From positions 33,594 through 97,593 of the forward strand of contig NZ_FAOZ01000036.1 in assembly GCF_001536285.1 (NCBI RefSeq): DNA of 64,000 nt, in the 5' to 3' direction. This document shows, in pieces, positions 1 to 8,902 of this stretch; the first letter of the stretch is position 1; every line of letters begins with the position of its first letter. The position numbers were made by a program, and so were the translations under genes. The stretch comes from Parafrankia irregularis. GTDB lineage: Bacteria; Actinomycetota; Actinomycetes; Frankiales; Frankiaceae. The notes under the pieces are model-generated. The model saw only the letters and a list, made by a program, of their open reading frames with translations. It was not told the origin of the DNA and searched no databases.

Positions 1-1
1 G

Positions 2-1321
2 GAGCAGCGCGTCAACGAGTGGCACAACGACTACGCCGACCCGGCGATAGCCGCGGTGCGCGCCGGTGGCGTCGACGCCGCGAACCGTCTCGACCCCACG
101 GTCGGGAAGGTCCGGTTCGACGCGGTGCGGGCCGCCGGCACCGCGCTGGACGACGCGGTGCGGGCCGCGGCGCTGCAGGCCCGGGACAACCTGAGCGATG
201 CGGTGCGCACGCTGGTGATCTCGCTTGTGGTCGCGGCGGTGGCGCTCATCGTGTTGCTGACGCTCATCTTCCGTGCGCTGCGGGTGTGGGTGACCCGGCC
301 GCTGGAGACCGTCGGGGCAGATGTGCGCCAGGTCGCCGCCGGCAGCCTGGAGCACCAGATCGGGTCCACCGGCCCACCCGACATCGAGTCGCTGGCCCGC
401 GACGTCGAGCTGATGCGGCTCCAGCTCCTCGGCGAGCTGGAGACGGCGCGGGAGGCACGGGCCTCCGTCGAGGCGCAGGCGGAGATCCTGCGCCGTTCCA
501 ACCGTGACCTGGAGCAGTTCGCCTACGTCGCGTCGCATGACCTGCAGGAGCCGCTGCGCAAGGTGGCGAGCTTCTGCCAGCTGCTGTCCCGCCGTTACGG
601 CGACCAGTTCGACGAGCGCGGGAGCCAGTACATCCACTTCGCGGTGGACGGTGCCAAGCGCATGCAGCAGCTCATCAACGACCTGCTCGCGTTCTCCCGG
701 GTCGGCCGCAGCACCGAGAGCTTCGTGGACGTCGATCTCACCGACGTCGTCGAGCGGGCCCGGGTGACCCTGTCGATCGCGCTGGAGGGCAGTGGCGGGG
801 AGGTGACCGCGGCCGGACTTCCGACGGTTCCCGGCGACCCCGTCCTGCTCACCCAGCTGTTCCAGAACCTGATCGGGAACGCGTTGAAGTTCCATGGCGA
901 GCAGCCCCCGCGGGTGCGGATCGGGGCGGTGGAGCGCCCGGACGAGTGGGAGCTGTTCTGCGCCGACAACGGCATCGGCATCGAGCCCGAGTACGCGGAG
1001 AAGATCTTCGTCATCTTCCAGCGCCTGCACGCGCGGGACGCGTACGAGGGAACCGGGATCGGCCTCGCGCTGTGCCGCAAGATCGTGGAGTTCCACGGAG
1101 GGCTGATCTGGCTGGACAATACGGTGGAGTCCGGCACCACCTTCCGCTGGACGTTGCCGAAGCGCCGCGCCGTGGTGTTGCCCACCGATCTGGTCCCGCA
1201 CGGTAACTCGACGGAGCCGTCGCCCCCGGCGCTCCTCCCGCAGTCCTCGCCACCCGCGCGGTCCTCGCCACCCGCGCAGTCCTCGCCGCCCGCTCTGCCG
1301 AAACCAGGAGGTCCGTCGTGA
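2..1321 (+). CDS. Sensor histidine kinase, CHASE3/HAMP type (5' end outside window)
   Basis: The reading frame is open from the first bases of the window, so the true start lies upstream; 439 residues are visible. The first residues ([18 protein letters not shown]) look like the end of a CHASE3-type extracellular sensor. A membrane helix (about residues 70-95) and a HAMP linker follow. The HisKA box [11 protein letters not shown] (His near residue 178) has the form seen in phytochrome-like kinases. The ATPase domain carries NLIGNALKF (N box), DNGIGI and GTGIGLAL (G boxes). The tail is a Ser/Pro repeat (SSPPA units). The last codon overlaps the next gene by GTGA, so kinase and regulator are translationally coupled. 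The input signal is unknown. Confidence 0.93.
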   Translation, partial: EQRVNEWHNDYADPAIAAVRAGGVDAANRLDPTVGKVRFDAVRAAGTALDDAVRAAALQARDNLSDAVRTLVISLVVAAVALIVLLTLIFRALRVWVTRPLETVGADVRQVAAGSLEHQIGSTGPPDIESLARDVELMRLQLLGELETAREARASVEAQAEILRRSNRDLEQFAYVASHDLQEPLRKVASFCQLLSRRYGDQFDERGSQYIHFAVDGAKRMQQLINDLLAFSRVGRSTESFVDVDLTDVVERARVTLSIALEGSGGEVTAAGLPTVPGDPVLLTQLFQNLIGNALKFHGEQPPRVRIGAVERPDEWELFCADNGIGIEPEYAEKIFVIFQRLHARDAYEGTGIGLALCRKIVEFHGGLIWLDNTVESGTTFRWTLPKRRAVVLPTDLVPHGNSTEPSPPALLPQSSPPARSSPPAQSSPPALPKPGGPS

Positions 1322-1764
1322 CCCAGCCCGAGCCTGTCGTCCCGGTCGAGGTCCTGCTGGTCGAGGACGACCCGGGCGATGTGCTGATGACCCGTGAGGC
1401 GTTCGAGGACCACAAGCTCAAGAACAACCTCAACGTGGTCAGCGACGGCGTCGAGGCACTGGCCTACCTGCGGGGCGAGGGCGTGTACGCGGGTGCGACG
1501 CGGCCCGATCTCATCCTGCTCGACCTGAACCTCCCACGCCGGGACGGCCGGGAGGTGCTGGCGGAGGTCAAGTCCGACGAGCAGCTGCGGCGCATCCCGA
1601 TTGTCGTGCTCACCACCTCCGAGGCGGAGGAGGACATCCTGCGCAGCTACGACCTGCACGCCAACGCGTACATCACGAAGCCGGTCGACTTCGAGAGGTT
1701 CGTGTCGGTGGTCCGCCAGATCGACGACTTCTTCATCACGGTCGCCCGGCTTCCCACTCAGTAG
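1318..1764 (+). CDS. Single-domain response regulator, Rcp1-like
   Basis: 148 residues consisting of one receiver domain without an output domain. Visible are the acidic pocket (VEDDPGDV), the phospho-acceptor Asp in [13 protein letters not shown], the Thr/Ser switch in [11 protein letters not shown] and the conserved Lys in [11 protein letters not shown]. This VEDDPGD type is typical of Rcp1-like regulators paired with phytochrome-like kinases, which matches the upstream kinase. The GTG start overlaps the kinase stop (GTGA). With no DNA-binding domain it must signal through protein contacts; the partner is not visible here. Confidence 0.93.
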   Translation: MTQPEPVVPVEVLLVEDDPGDVLMTREAFEDHKLKNNLNVVSDGVEALAYLRGEGVYAGATRPDLILLDLNLPRRDGREVLAEVKSDEQLRRIPIVVLTTSEAEEDILRSYDLHANAYITKPVDFERFVSVVRQIDDFFITVARLPTQ

Positions 1765-1790
1765 TCGCCTCGTCTGCCTAAAGTCACCGC

Positions 1791-2504
1791 ATGGCTGCTG
1801 GGCGCGCAGGAGTGCGACGGGAGATTCTCGCGGACCTGCTTCGTGACCTCGGGCCGGCCAGCCCCACGCTGTGTGCGGGCTGGACCGCGCACGACCTCGC
1901 CGCTCACCTGGTCACCCGGGAGCGGGTGCCGTGGGCCGGCCCTGGTCTGGTCGTCGGCGCGCTGCACGGCCTGACGGAACGTGCCGAGCGGGCGACGATG
2001 CGTACGCACAACTACCCCGAGCTGGTCGAGATGTTCCGCGCCGGCCCGCCGTGGTGGCACCCGACCCGGTTCTCGCCCCTGGACGACGCGGCCAACCTGG
2101 TCGAGTTCTTCGTCCACACCGAGGACCTGCGCCGCGCCGCGCCCGGACGTCTCCCAGCCGTCGCGGACGTCCCGGCCGGTGCGGACGACGCGGCTGTCGA
2201 TCGGGACGCCATGTGGGCCGCGCTGCGGCTGATCGGGCTCGCCGAGTTCCGGCACAGCGCCGTCGGTGTGATCGCGGAACGGACCGACGCGCCCGGGCGG
2301 CTCACCCTGCGCCGCCGGGAGCCGGTCGTCGAGATCGTGGGCCCGCCGGAGGAGCTCCTGCTCTTCGCGTTCGGGCGGTACGCCGCGGCCCAGGTCGAGC
2401 TGCGGGGCACGCCCGAGGCCGTCGCGGCCGTCGCGGCACGAGGTGTCACGGCGCGAGGTGCCGCGGCGCCGGCTGGTGCCGGCAACCAGGAGGCCGCCCG
2501 CTGA
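1791..2504 (+). CDS. TIGR03085-type putative metal-binding protein (DinB/mycothiol-S-transferase-like fold)
   Basis: 237 residues. The N-terminal part contains LCAGWTAHDLAAHLVTRE and later FFVHTEDLRRA. These His positions are the putative metal ligands of the TIGR03085 group within the DinB/maleylpyruvate isomerase-like superfamily. Members are common in actinobacteria; no reaction has been established to my knowledge. The C-terminal half resembles the small SCP-2-like domain (YAAAQVELRGTPEAV), followed by a low-complexity Ala/Gly tail. It is read alone, 26 bp after the response regulator, and its 3' end meets a hairpin shared with the convergent GH26 gene. Confidence 0.85.
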   Translation: MAAGRAGVRREILADLLRDLGPASPTLCAGWTAHDLAAHLVTRERVPWAGPGLVVGALHGLTERAERATMRTHNYPELVEMFRAGPPWWHPTRFSPLDDAANLVEFFVHTEDLRRAAPGRLPAVADVPAGADDAAVDRDAMWAALRLIGLAEFRHSAVGVIAERTDAPGRLTLRRREPVVEIVGPPEELLLFAFGRYAAAQVELRGTPEAVAAVAARGVTARGAAAPAGAGNQEAAR

Positions 2505-2505
2505 A

Positions 2506-2535
2506 CCTCCTGCCGCGCGGATCGGCGGCAGGAGG
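2506..2535. terminator. Bidirectional hairpin between convergent genes
   Basis: An 11-bp perfect inverted repeat (2506-2516 pairing with 2525-2535, 8-nt loop) lies between the stop of the TIGR03085 gene and the stop of the GH26 gene. There is no clear T-tract, as is common for high-GC actinobacterial terminators. Confidence 0.7.
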
Positions 2536-2556
2536 AACCAGTGCGGTCGCCCGCTG

Positions 2557-3858
2557 CTACCAGAGCGAGGCGTAGACGGCTGAGCTCTTGGGATTCTCGT
2601 TGGGGTTGATCAGCGACGAGTGCACGTTCCCGGCGCGGGAGTCCTTGAAGTAGGTCTCATAGGCCAGCACATCCGCGTTCGCGCGGAAGGTTTCGTACAT
2701 CTGCTGGATGTAGACCGGGTTGTCGCCGCCGGCCTGCCCGGACCGGCCCGCCTCGGTGCCCGAACTGGCGACCAGGCCCCATTCGGGGACGGAGAACTGC
2801 TTGCCGTGCGCCCGGGCGAACGCGATGGCCGCACACAGCCCCACCGCCTGGTTGCACTGCTTGTCGAAGATCTCCGCGGTGGTGCTGGCGGGCCACTGGT
2901 CGTAGGAGTCGATGCCGATGATGTCGACGTAGTCGTCACCCGGGTAGGCGTCCCAGGGGCTGGAGCTGTGCGCGTTCATCGCCCAGTCGAAACGGGCCTG
3001 CGGGTCCGTCGAGCGGACCGCGGACACGACCTGGCGGTAGCAGCTGGCCCAGGCGCTCGGATTGCCGCGCACCGACCATTCGAACCAGGTGCCGTTGAAC
3101 TCCCAGGCCAGCCGGACGATGGTCGCCGGCCGGCCCTTGCTGACCAGCCAGCGGCCGAACTCGGCCCAGTGGCTGTTGTAGGCACCGGACGCGCACGCCG
3201 AGATGCTCCCCTGACCGGTGGGGAAGAAGGGCTGGGAGATCACCCACGTGCCGGCGAAGCCGGCGAACTTCTCCGTGCTGCCGCCGACCCACGGATGCGT
3301 GATCGTCTCCCAGCTTCCCCTGTCGGCGAAGGTCAGGACGACGTTCACCGCCGATCCGCGCAGTGCCTCCCAGTCGCGCACCGTGGTCAGGTTGTTCGCG
3401 TAGACGCCGCTCATGCCACCGGGCACCCTGCCGCCGCCACCACCGGAGGGGGTGTTGGAGCCGGCCGCGCCGAGGGCTGTGCGCGCGGGGGTGGTGGGCG
3501 GTGCGGTCGCCGCGGGTGGCGTGGTCGCCGCCGCCGCCGTCGTCGCGACGGGGGAGGGGCTCAGGCTCGGGCTCGGGCTCGGCGACGGGGACGTGTCCTG
3601 GCCGTCGCCGGTGTTGACGTCCGGGCGGGCTTCCCGGAGGTCCTTGGGGTCGATGGCCGATGCCTCGACGACGGCTGAGGAATCGCTGTCCCGCTCCGGG
3701 GCCAGCGTCCATCCGACCGCCACCGCGACGAATGCCATGATGCTCAGCGAAGCTATCCAGGCGGGATTTCTGACCGGACCGCGCCATCGACGGCGCAATC
3801 CGGACGGTTTTCTGCGCGGGCTGGGCTGGCCCTCCGCACGATGTCTCACCGCGGACAT
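2557..3858 (-). CDS. Secreted or membrane-anchored glycoside hydrolase, GH26 (beta-mannanase-like)
   Basis: 433 residues. A basic N-terminus precedes one membrane segment (about residues 32-52), then a Ser/Pro/Ala/Thr-rich linker (about 90-150), then a catalytic domain from about 150 to the end. The domain shows the GH26 pair: the proton donor Glu in VRLAWEFNGTW and the nucleophile Glu in FSVPEWGLV. Substrate is probably mannan or a related beta-glucan, acting outside the cell; the exact substrate cannot be read. The ATG used here sits directly on a GGAGGG motif; an in-frame GTG at 3849 has better spacing from it and is a plausible start. Confidence 0.9.
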   Translation of the reverse strand: MSAVRHRAEGQPSPRRKPSGLRRRWRGPVRNPAWIASLSIMAFVAVAVGWTLAPERDSDSSAVVEASAIDPKDLREARPDVNTGDGQDTSPSPSPSPSLSPSPVATTAAAATTPPAATAPPTTPARTALGAAGSNTPSGGGGGRVPGGMSGVYANNLTTVRDWEALRGSAVNVVLTFADRGSWETITHPWVGGSTEKFAGFAGTWVISQPFFPTGQGSISACASGAYNSHWAEFGRWLVSKGRPATIVRLAWEFNGTWFEWSVRGNPSAWASCYRQVVSAVRSTDPQARFDWAMNAHSSSPWDAYPGDDYVDIIGIDSYDQWPASTTAEIFDKQCNQAVGLCAAIAFARAHGKQFSVPEWGLVASSGTEAGRSGQAGGDNPVYIQQMYETFRANADVLAYETYFKDSRAGNVHSSLINPNENPKSSAVYASLW

Positions 3859-4350
3859 CCCTCCGTGCCCGGCCGTGACGTGCCGGGCGGTGTCGTTGTG
3901 GACCCCCCGATCCCACCCGCCTACTCCTGAGCGGACGACCCTCCACAGGGCTTGGTCTGACGAAACTCCTTCTGGTCACCCTGACGTGACTAGACAGTTG
4001 TGACGGCAGCGTACACGGAGGTGGGTGGCCACGTAGGCGGGGGGAGCTATCCCGCACGGACTGTCGCTCTGCGTGAGCGATGGTTGTTTCGGGCCGCACC
4101 TTGTCGTCTGGCCGACACCTTGCGGTGATTCCGGCGTTGATTTAGCGCCCAATTTGTTAATTGAACTTGCTTCGCGGTCGGGTGGTGGTGATGCCGCAAC
4201 CGGACAGGTGCGGAGGGCCTGGCCCCCACCCGGCGCCGTTTCCGCTGTCGCCGCACATACCCCTGTGGGGTGACGATGCGCATGCGCGTAACGGCGGCGA
4301 GCCCCGACCCGGCGACCCCTGGGCTGGCGACCCCTAGGCTGGCGACCGCC

Positions 4351-4386
4351 GAGTCGCCGAGCCGCCGAGCTCCGGCTCGGCGACTC
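4351..4386. terminator. 13-bp hairpin downstream of the ABC permease gene
   Basis: Perfect inverted repeat, arms 4351-4363 and 4374-4386 with a 10-nt loop, 146 bp past the permease stop. Likely transcription terminator for the PadR-ABC operon, which reads leftward; no T-tract. Confidence 0.6.
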
Positions 4387-4390
4387 TGTT

Positions 4391-4467
4391 CCTCAGATCT
4401 TCCTCGGCACCCTGTAGCTGCGGCTCGAAGACTGAGGATTATGGTCGTTTTGGCAACTCCGATCTTC
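4391..4467. repeat. Intergenic palindromic repeat, short divergent copy (copy I)
   Basis: Contains the core GAGGATTATGGTCGTT near 4433-4448 and a facing CCTCAGATCTTC at 4391-4402, which pairs with GAAGACTGAGG at 4427-4437. It is the most degenerate of nine related elements in the window and lies just 3' of the permease gene. Confidence 0.55.
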
Positions 4468-4531
4468 ATATCCTGGTCGGCAGCGGCAGCGGCAGCGGCG
4501 ACAGCCCGCGACTCGGGAGTTCCTGCGGAGA

Positions 4532-6982
4532 TCAGTCCCAGCGCAGCAGGTGCGAGACCGGCCGCGCGGCGAGGACGCGGGCGGCGAGGCCGCCGGCGGC
4601 CGCGCAGGCCAGCGGGGTCACCACGAGGCCCAGCAGCACGCCGAGGCCCGGTCCGTTCCCGTACCCCGGGCCCATCCCGATGCTGGCGGAGACGAGATCG
4701 CTCAGCACACGGAAGCAGAGCAGGCCGAGCGGGATCCCCACCGCCAGGCCGAGCACGCCGAGCGCCGCGCCGGCGACCGCTCCCTGCCCGACGAGCTGGC
4801 GCGGGGTGAGACCGAGCGCCCCGAGAACACCCAGCGCCCGCCCGTTCTCCCGATTGCCGGCGAGCAGGGTGGAGAGCAGGTTCACCAGCGCGACCGCGGC
4901 GACCAGGCCGGCGATCGAGAGCATGGCTGTTCGGACCATGGCGAGACCCTCGGTCGAGCTGTCCTGCAGCTCGAGCGGGACGTCGTCACCCACGGCCTCG
5001 CTGAGCTGGTCGGCGAGCGCCGCCGGGCTGACCGACGGCCCGGCCGTCAGCCGGAAGACCCTCGCCACGGCGCCCGGTTCGGTGCGGCGCAGCTCCGCCA
5101 TCGGCAGCAGCAGGATGTCGCCGGTGTCCTCGGTGGTCCGGTACCAGCCGACCACCCGGGCGGTGTGGGTGGCTCCGGCGACCTCGAACGCCACGGTGCT
5201 GCCGACTTTCAGGCCGTGGTCGGCGACCAGCCCGTAGCCGACGGCGACCTCGCCCGCGCCGAGCGGAAGCCGCCCGGCGCCGACCTGGTAGGCCGGCGGG
5301 CCACCGTCGAAGGCCCGGGCCAGCACGGTCTCGCCGCCGAGGTTCGCCGGGCGGTCGGCCTCGGCGTACCAGCTCGCGACTCCCGGCGCGGACCGCACGA
5401 CCGAGCCGATCCGCGTTGCCTCGGCACTCTGCGCGGCCTCGGCGCTTTTCGTGCTCTCGGCACTTTGCGCGGCCTCGGCGCTCTGCGCGGGTGCGCTGTC
5501 CGAGGCCTGCACGCTCACCGTGACATCCCAGGGGCTGCCGGTCTGGAACGGGTCGGTCGCCGCACTTTCGACGATGCGCAGGAATCCACCGGTCACGATG
5601 AGGCCGACGACGGCGACGACGACGGCCAGGGTGCTCAGCCCGGTGCGGGCCGGCCTGGTGGCCAGCGGACCGAGCCCGAGCAGGCTCAGCCGTGCCGGCA
5701 CCCGGGTCGCCGGCCCCCGCGACCACAGCCTGCCGACCGACGGGCTGTCGCGCAGTGCCTCGGTGACCGGTGCCCGCGCGGCCCGGACGGCAGGGCTGAT
5801 CGTCGCGATGACCAGCACCAGGCTCAGCACGCCGGCGGTGAGTAGCAGGTCGGCCACCGACCACACCGGTGCGGGCCGGCCGGCGAGCGGCGCCGCGCCG
5901 AGATCGAGCAGCGGCGAGACGAGGGAGCCCAGCACCCACCCCGCTGCCGCCGCGGCGAGGCCGAGCACGAGGTGCTCGCCGACGAGGGCGGCGACGATCT
6001 CCCGGGGCCGGCAGCCGACCGCGCCCAGCATGGCGATCTCCCGCCGCTGCCGGATGACCCGGATCGTCATCGTCCCGGCGATGACGATCGCGCAGGCGAC
6101 CAGCAGGAAGACACCGAAGGCGGAGACGAACCGGCCGAAGATCCGGGACGCCACGAGGATGTCGCCGCGGGTGTCCGGCCAGGTGTTGGTCCAGCCGGCC
6201 AGGTCGGGATGGTCACGCTGGAGGCGTCCGGCCAGTTCCTCGGGGTCGGTGCCGGGTGCGGCGTCGAGCAGATACCTGGTGGACGACGCCGTCCCCGTCG
6301 GGTCGAGCCGGCGCGCACCGGACGAGCTGGCGAACATGCGGATCGGGTCGCAGTCCGGAAAGGCGCAGTCGGTCAGATCGGTCGCGGTGCCGACCACGGT
6401 GAACGGGACGTCCGCGCCACCGGAGGTCCGCAGGGTGACCGCCGACCCCGGCACCAGCCCGAGATGGGTGGCGGCGCTTCGCTCGACGACCAGCTCGCCC
6501 GGGCCGTCGAGCCACCGGCCCGCGGTCACCTGGGAGGCGCCGACGACCTGGTCGGGATCATCGACCGCCGCCACCTCGGCGGACTCCAGGTCGGCGGGCC
6601 CCGATCCGGTGACCAGCTCGCCGTCGACGACCTGCTGCGGCCCGGCCACCGCCCGGACCCCGGGCACACCGGCCAGCGTCGCGGCACCGTCCCGCGCGGC
6701 GGCCGTGGCGGCCGTGGCGCTCGGGCTCGCGGTGGCCGCGGTGGCCGCGGTGCTCGGGGTGGCCGCGGTGGGCTCCGCGGGAAGGCCTCGGGCCTGGACG
6801 ACGACGTCGGGCACGTTCGTCCGTTCGGCCAGGTCGTCGAGCCGGCCCTCGCCGCCGCGGGCCACGCTCACCCCCGCGGTCAGCCCTGTCGCGGCGATGA
6901 CGAGAACCAGGAGGAGCACAGCCGTCCCGGCACGGCCGCGGCTGCGCAGCCCCGCCATGGTCAGGGCGATGATCGCACTCAT
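4532..6982 (-). CDS. FtsX-like ABC transporter permease
   Basis: 816 residues with the MacB/FtsX exporter layout: N-terminal membrane helix (TAVLLLVLVIAATGLTAGVSVA), large extracytoplasmic domain, a cluster of helices with the cytoplasmic loop MLGAVGCRPREIVAALVGEHL, a second helix and extracytoplasmic domain, and C-terminal helices with LGALGLTPRQLVGQGAVAG. An Ala/Glu/Ser/Lys repeat (AEAAQSAES-like) interrupts the second extracytoplasmic domain near residue 500. The ATG overlaps the ATPase gene stop (TGATG), so the two are co-translated. Substrate is unknown; families of this type export peptides, antibiotics or lipids, or mediate bacitracin-like resistance. Confidence 0.9.
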   Translation of the reverse strand: MSAIIALTMAGLRSRGRAGTAVLLLVLVIAATGLTAGVSVARGGEGRLDDLAERTNVPDVVVQARGLPAEPTAATPSTAATAATASPSATAATAAARDGAATLAGVPGVRAVAGPQQVVDGELVTGSGPADLESAEVAAVDDPDQVVGASQVTAGRWLDGPGELVVERSAATHLGLVPGSAVTLRTSGGADVPFTVVGTATDLTDCAFPDCDPIRMFASSSGARRLDPTGTASSTRYLLDAAPGTDPEELAGRLQRDHPDLAGWTNTWPDTRGDILVASRIFGRFVSAFGVFLLVACAIVIAGTMTIRVIRQRREIAMLGAVGCRPREIVAALVGEHLVLGLAAAAAGWVLGSLVSPLLDLGAAPLAGRPAPVWSVADLLLTAGVLSLVLVIATISPAVRAARAPVTEALRDSPSVGRLWSRGPATRVPARLSLLGLGPLATRPARTGLSTLAVVVAVVGLIVTGGFLRIVESAATDPFQTGSPWDVTVSVQASDSAPAQSAEAAQSAESTKSAEAAQSAEATRIGSVVRSAPGVASWYAEADRPANLGGETVLARAFDGGPPAYQVGAGRLPLGAGEVAVGYGLVADHGLKVGSTVAFEVAGATHTARVVGWYRTTEDTGDILLLPMAELRRTEPGAVARVFRLTAGPSVSPAALADQLSEAVGDDVPLELQDSSTEGLAMVRTAMLSIAGLVAAVALVNLLSTLLAGNRENGRALGVLGALGLTPRQLVGQGAVAGAALGVLGLAVGIPLGLLCFRVLSDLVSASIGMGPGYGNGPGLGVLLGLVVTPLACAAAGGLAARVLAARPVSHLLRWD

Positions 6983-7857
6983 CACCAGCTCCCAAGGCCC
7001 AGCAGGTCGACGTCGCCGGTGCCGGTGCCGGTGTCCGTGCCGGCCGGTTCCGGGCCTTCGGAGCCGTCGCCCGAGTTGGAGCCGGCCGCCGCAGAGGTGC
7101 CGGTGGTAGGCGAGACCCCGGCCATGCCCGGTCGGTCGGTCAGGCCTCGGGGGCGCCGTTCGTCGGTGACCTTCCCGTCGCGGAGGAAGATGATGCGGTC
7201 CGCGGTGGCCGCGACCGCGTAGTCGTGGGTCACCATCACGACCGTCCGTCCGCCTGCGTTCTCCGTGCGCAGCAGATCGACGACCGTGCCCGTGGCCTCG
7301 CTGTCGAGCGCGCCGGTCGGCTCGTCGGCGAGCAGCACGTCGGGGCGGGTCGCCGCGGCCCGGGCGATCGCCACCCGCTGCTGCTGGCCACCCGACAGCG
7401 TGGCCGGCAGCGCCCGGGCGACGTCCGACAGGCCGAGCAGGTCGAGCAGCTCCTGGGCCCGGGCCCGGGTCGCCCGCCGCCCGGTGCCGGCCACCCGCAT
7501 GCCCAGCTCCACGTTGGCCTGCACGGTCAGGTGGGGGACGAGGTTGTAGGCCTGGAAGACCAGCCCGACCCGGTGCCGGCGGGCGAGGGCGCGCCGGCCC
7601 GCCGAGAGCGCGCTGATCTCCTCCCCGGCGAGGCGGACCGACCCGGAGTCGGCCGTGTCCAGCCCGGCGAGCAGGTGCAGCAGGGTCGACTTGCCGCAGC
7701 CGCTCGGCCCGACGATCGCCACCCACTCCCCGGGCGCGACGCTCAGGTCCACCCCGCGCAGGGCGACCCGCTGCGCCGGTGCCCGCCCGAACGCCTTCGT
7801 CAGCCCGGTCACCTCGATGATCGGCGGTTCCGCGGAACCGCACACCTTCGGCTGCAT
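6982..7857 (-). CDS. ABC transporter ATP-binding protein (MacB/LolD class)
   Basis: 291 residues. Walker A GPSGCGKST, Q-loop region VGLVFQAYNLVPHL, signature LSGGQQQR, Walker B VLLADEPTGALDS and H-loop VMVTHDYAVA are all present, so the subunit should be active. The GLVFQAYNL/ADEPTGALDSE form is typical of ATPases that pair with FtsX-like permeases. The C-terminus is a Gly/Thr-rich tail encoded partly by a hexanucleotide repeat. ATG at 7857 is preferred because GGGGAG lies 9 nt upstream; a GTG at 7863 that overlaps the PadR stop (GTGA) is the alternative. Confidence 0.92.
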   Translation of the reverse strand: MQPKVCGSAEPPIIEVTGLTKAFGRAPAQRVALRGVDLSVAPGEWVAIVGPSGCGKSTLLHLLAGLDTADSGSVRLAGEEISALSAGRRALARRHRVGLVFQAYNLVPHLTVQANVELGMRVAGTGRRATRARAQELLDLLGLSDVARALPATLSGGQQQRVAIARAAATRPDVLLADEPTGALDSEATGTVVDLLRTENAGGRTVVMVTHDYAVAATADRIIFLRDGKVTDERRPRGLTDRPGMAGVSPTTGTSAAAGSNSGDGSEGPEPAGTDTGTGTGDVDLLGLGSW

Positions 7858-7859
7858 GA

Positions 7860-8495
7860 TCACAATCTCCCCGAAAGACGTTCCTCGACCAGGTCGAGCC
7901 AGCGCAGCTCGGCCTGCAGGTGCAGGACGGAGGCCTCGCGCAGCAGATCGCCGAGGCCGACAGGCAGGTCTGTTCGACTGCCGGTGCCGGTGCCGGTGCC
8001 GGTGCCGGTGGCGCCGGTGGTGCTGGCGTCGGTGCTGTTCGCGTTGGCGGACTCGTTCCGCCCGCCGGGGCCGCGGGTCTGGCCGCCCGGGCGTTTTGCC
8101 GCCCGCAGGTCGGCCAGCGTGCGCAGGGCCTGGATGCAGCGCATCCGGTGCTCGGCGACGGCCGGGGCGATCGTCCCGTCGGTGATCAGGCCCGCGACCA
8201 GCTTCAGCACGATGTCGCTCTTGCCCACGGGCAGCTCGGACGGATCAGCCAGCCAGCCGCGCAGCGCCTTGCGGCCGACCTCGGTGAGATCGTAGATCTT
8301 GCGATCGGGCCCGTCCGCGTTGGCCTCGACGTGGTGGACGACCGAACCGTCGCGTTCGAGCCGGGTCAGGGTCACGTAGATCTGGCCGACGTTGACCGGT
8401 GGCGCCACGTCACCGAACAGCTCGTCATGGGCTCGTTTGAGCTCGTAGCCATGCGCGGGCCCGCGGTCGAGCAGGGCAAGCATCAGGAACCTCAC
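7860..8495 (-). CDS. PadR-family transcriptional regulator
   Basis: 211 residues. The winged-helix start MRFLMLALLDRGPAHGYELK and the wing region VYVTLTRLERDGSVVHHVE-like sequence followed by DRKIYDLTEVGRKALRGWL are the PadR N-terminal domain. A C-terminal helical dimerisation domain follows, here extended by Gly/Thr tracts from (CCGGTG)5 at 7981-8010. PadR proteins usually repress a neighbouring efflux operon and their own gene and respond to a small ligand. Here the gene heads the ABC operon, consistent with autoregulation through the palindromes at 8525-8543. GTG 8495 fits the family N-terminus; ATG 8483 is an alternative. Confidence 0.88.
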   Translation of the reverse strand: MRFLMLALLDRGPAHGYELKRAHDELFGDVAPPVNVGQIYVTLTRLERDGSVVHHVEANADGPDRKIYDLTEVGRKALRGWLADPSELPVGKSDIVLKLVAGLITDGTIAPAVAEHRMRCIQALRTLADLRAAKRPGGQTRGPGGRNESANANSTDASTTGATGTGTGTGTGSRTDLPVGLGDLLREASVLHLQAELRWLDLVEERLSGRL

Positions 8496-8527
8496 GAGGC
8501 GCCGTGGGACGTCCAGCCGGTCTGCAT
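8492..8527 (-). CDS. Possible 11-residue leader peptide, coupled to padR start
   Basis: An ATG at 8527 falls at the predicted transcription start and opens an 11-codon frame (MQTGWTSHGAS) whose TGA overlaps the padR GTG (GTGA). Leaderless translation is common in actinobacteria, so ribosomes finishing this frame could reinitiate on padR, which lacks a good Shine-Dalgarno sequence. This is inference from position only; the peptide itself is not recognised. Confidence 0.3.
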   Translation of the reverse strand: MQTGWTSHGAS

Positions 8528-8563
8528 AACGGTTATGTATAACGGCTAGGTAGCGACTGTCAA
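8525..8563 (-). promoter_or_regulatory. Promoter and tandem palindromic operator of the padR-ABC operon
   Basis: On the minus strand TTGACA (8563-8558) and TATACA (8541-8536) are separated by 16 nt, close to a housekeeping promoter. Two overlapping palindromes, CATAAC-G-GTTATG (8525-8537) and GTTAT-GT-ATAAC (8532-8543), cover the -10 element and start point. This is the expected place for a PadR dimer to block transcription. Confidence 0.65.
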
Positions 8564-8902
8564 TGATCAGTCCGTCTGGGTGACCTTCGGTCCGCGTCGG
8601 CCGCGGCCGGGCCACCCGGAGGTGATCGAAAGCTGGCCGGGTGGCGCTGGATCGGCGCCTCGGCGGTGCCGGGCCGCCAGGCCACCGCCGCACCGCACCA
8701 GCATTTCGTCACAAAAGCGGCAAAAAGGGGCGAAGATTCGCCTGGTGACCCGCAAGAAAGAAGGAATTTGGTCGTCGGGACGACCGAAATCCTTCACTCT
8801 TGCGACTCGCCAAACCGGGCTGCCGGGCAGTCGGGCTGACGCGCTACCGGGCGCTCGGAGGTCCGGCCGCGTTCGTCGAGTGCGAACCTCCCCGCCGGCC
8901 GG
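8564..8902. other. Intergenic region holding a full copy of the palindromic repeat
   Basis: Apart from the padR promoter, no gene is visible between padR and the phosphatase gene. Most of the space is occupied by repeat copy A (8711-8892). Confidence 0.6.
8711..8892 (+). repeat. Intergenic palindromic repeat, long form (copy A)
   Basis: Bipartite element. A lead-in (CAAAAAGGGGCGAAGATTCG) is followed by a long imperfect hairpin (8745-8812) whose loop-proximal arms are TTGGTCGT and ACGACCGAAATCC. A second hairpin at the right end pairs GGAGGTCCG with CGAACCTCC. It ends 11 bp from the stop of the phosphatase gene. Confidence 0.8.

Larger units (their letters stand above)
3859..4531. other. Intergenic region, GH26 leader plus terminator and repeat remnants
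   Basis: No convincing gene in 673 bp. The first ~250 bp form the GH26 leader. An AT-richer patch near 4139-4175 is the likeliest promoter area. The rest holds a 13-bp hairpin at 4351-4386 and a short copy of the window's palindromic repeat at 4391-4467 (both listed separately). Short ORFs here have no coding character. Confidence 0.6.

Noticed and set aside
4532..7843. Single 1103-codon frame joining the FtsX permease to sequence opposite the ATPase
   Set aside because: The first ~285 codons are an out-of-frame shadow of the ATPase gene; the permease really starts at ATG 6982, which overlaps the ATPase stop.
8711..8892. Insertion sequence or transposase remnant
   Set aside because: The repeat encodes no protein in any copy; it is too short and is palindromic rather than flanked by terminal inverted repeats with an ORF.
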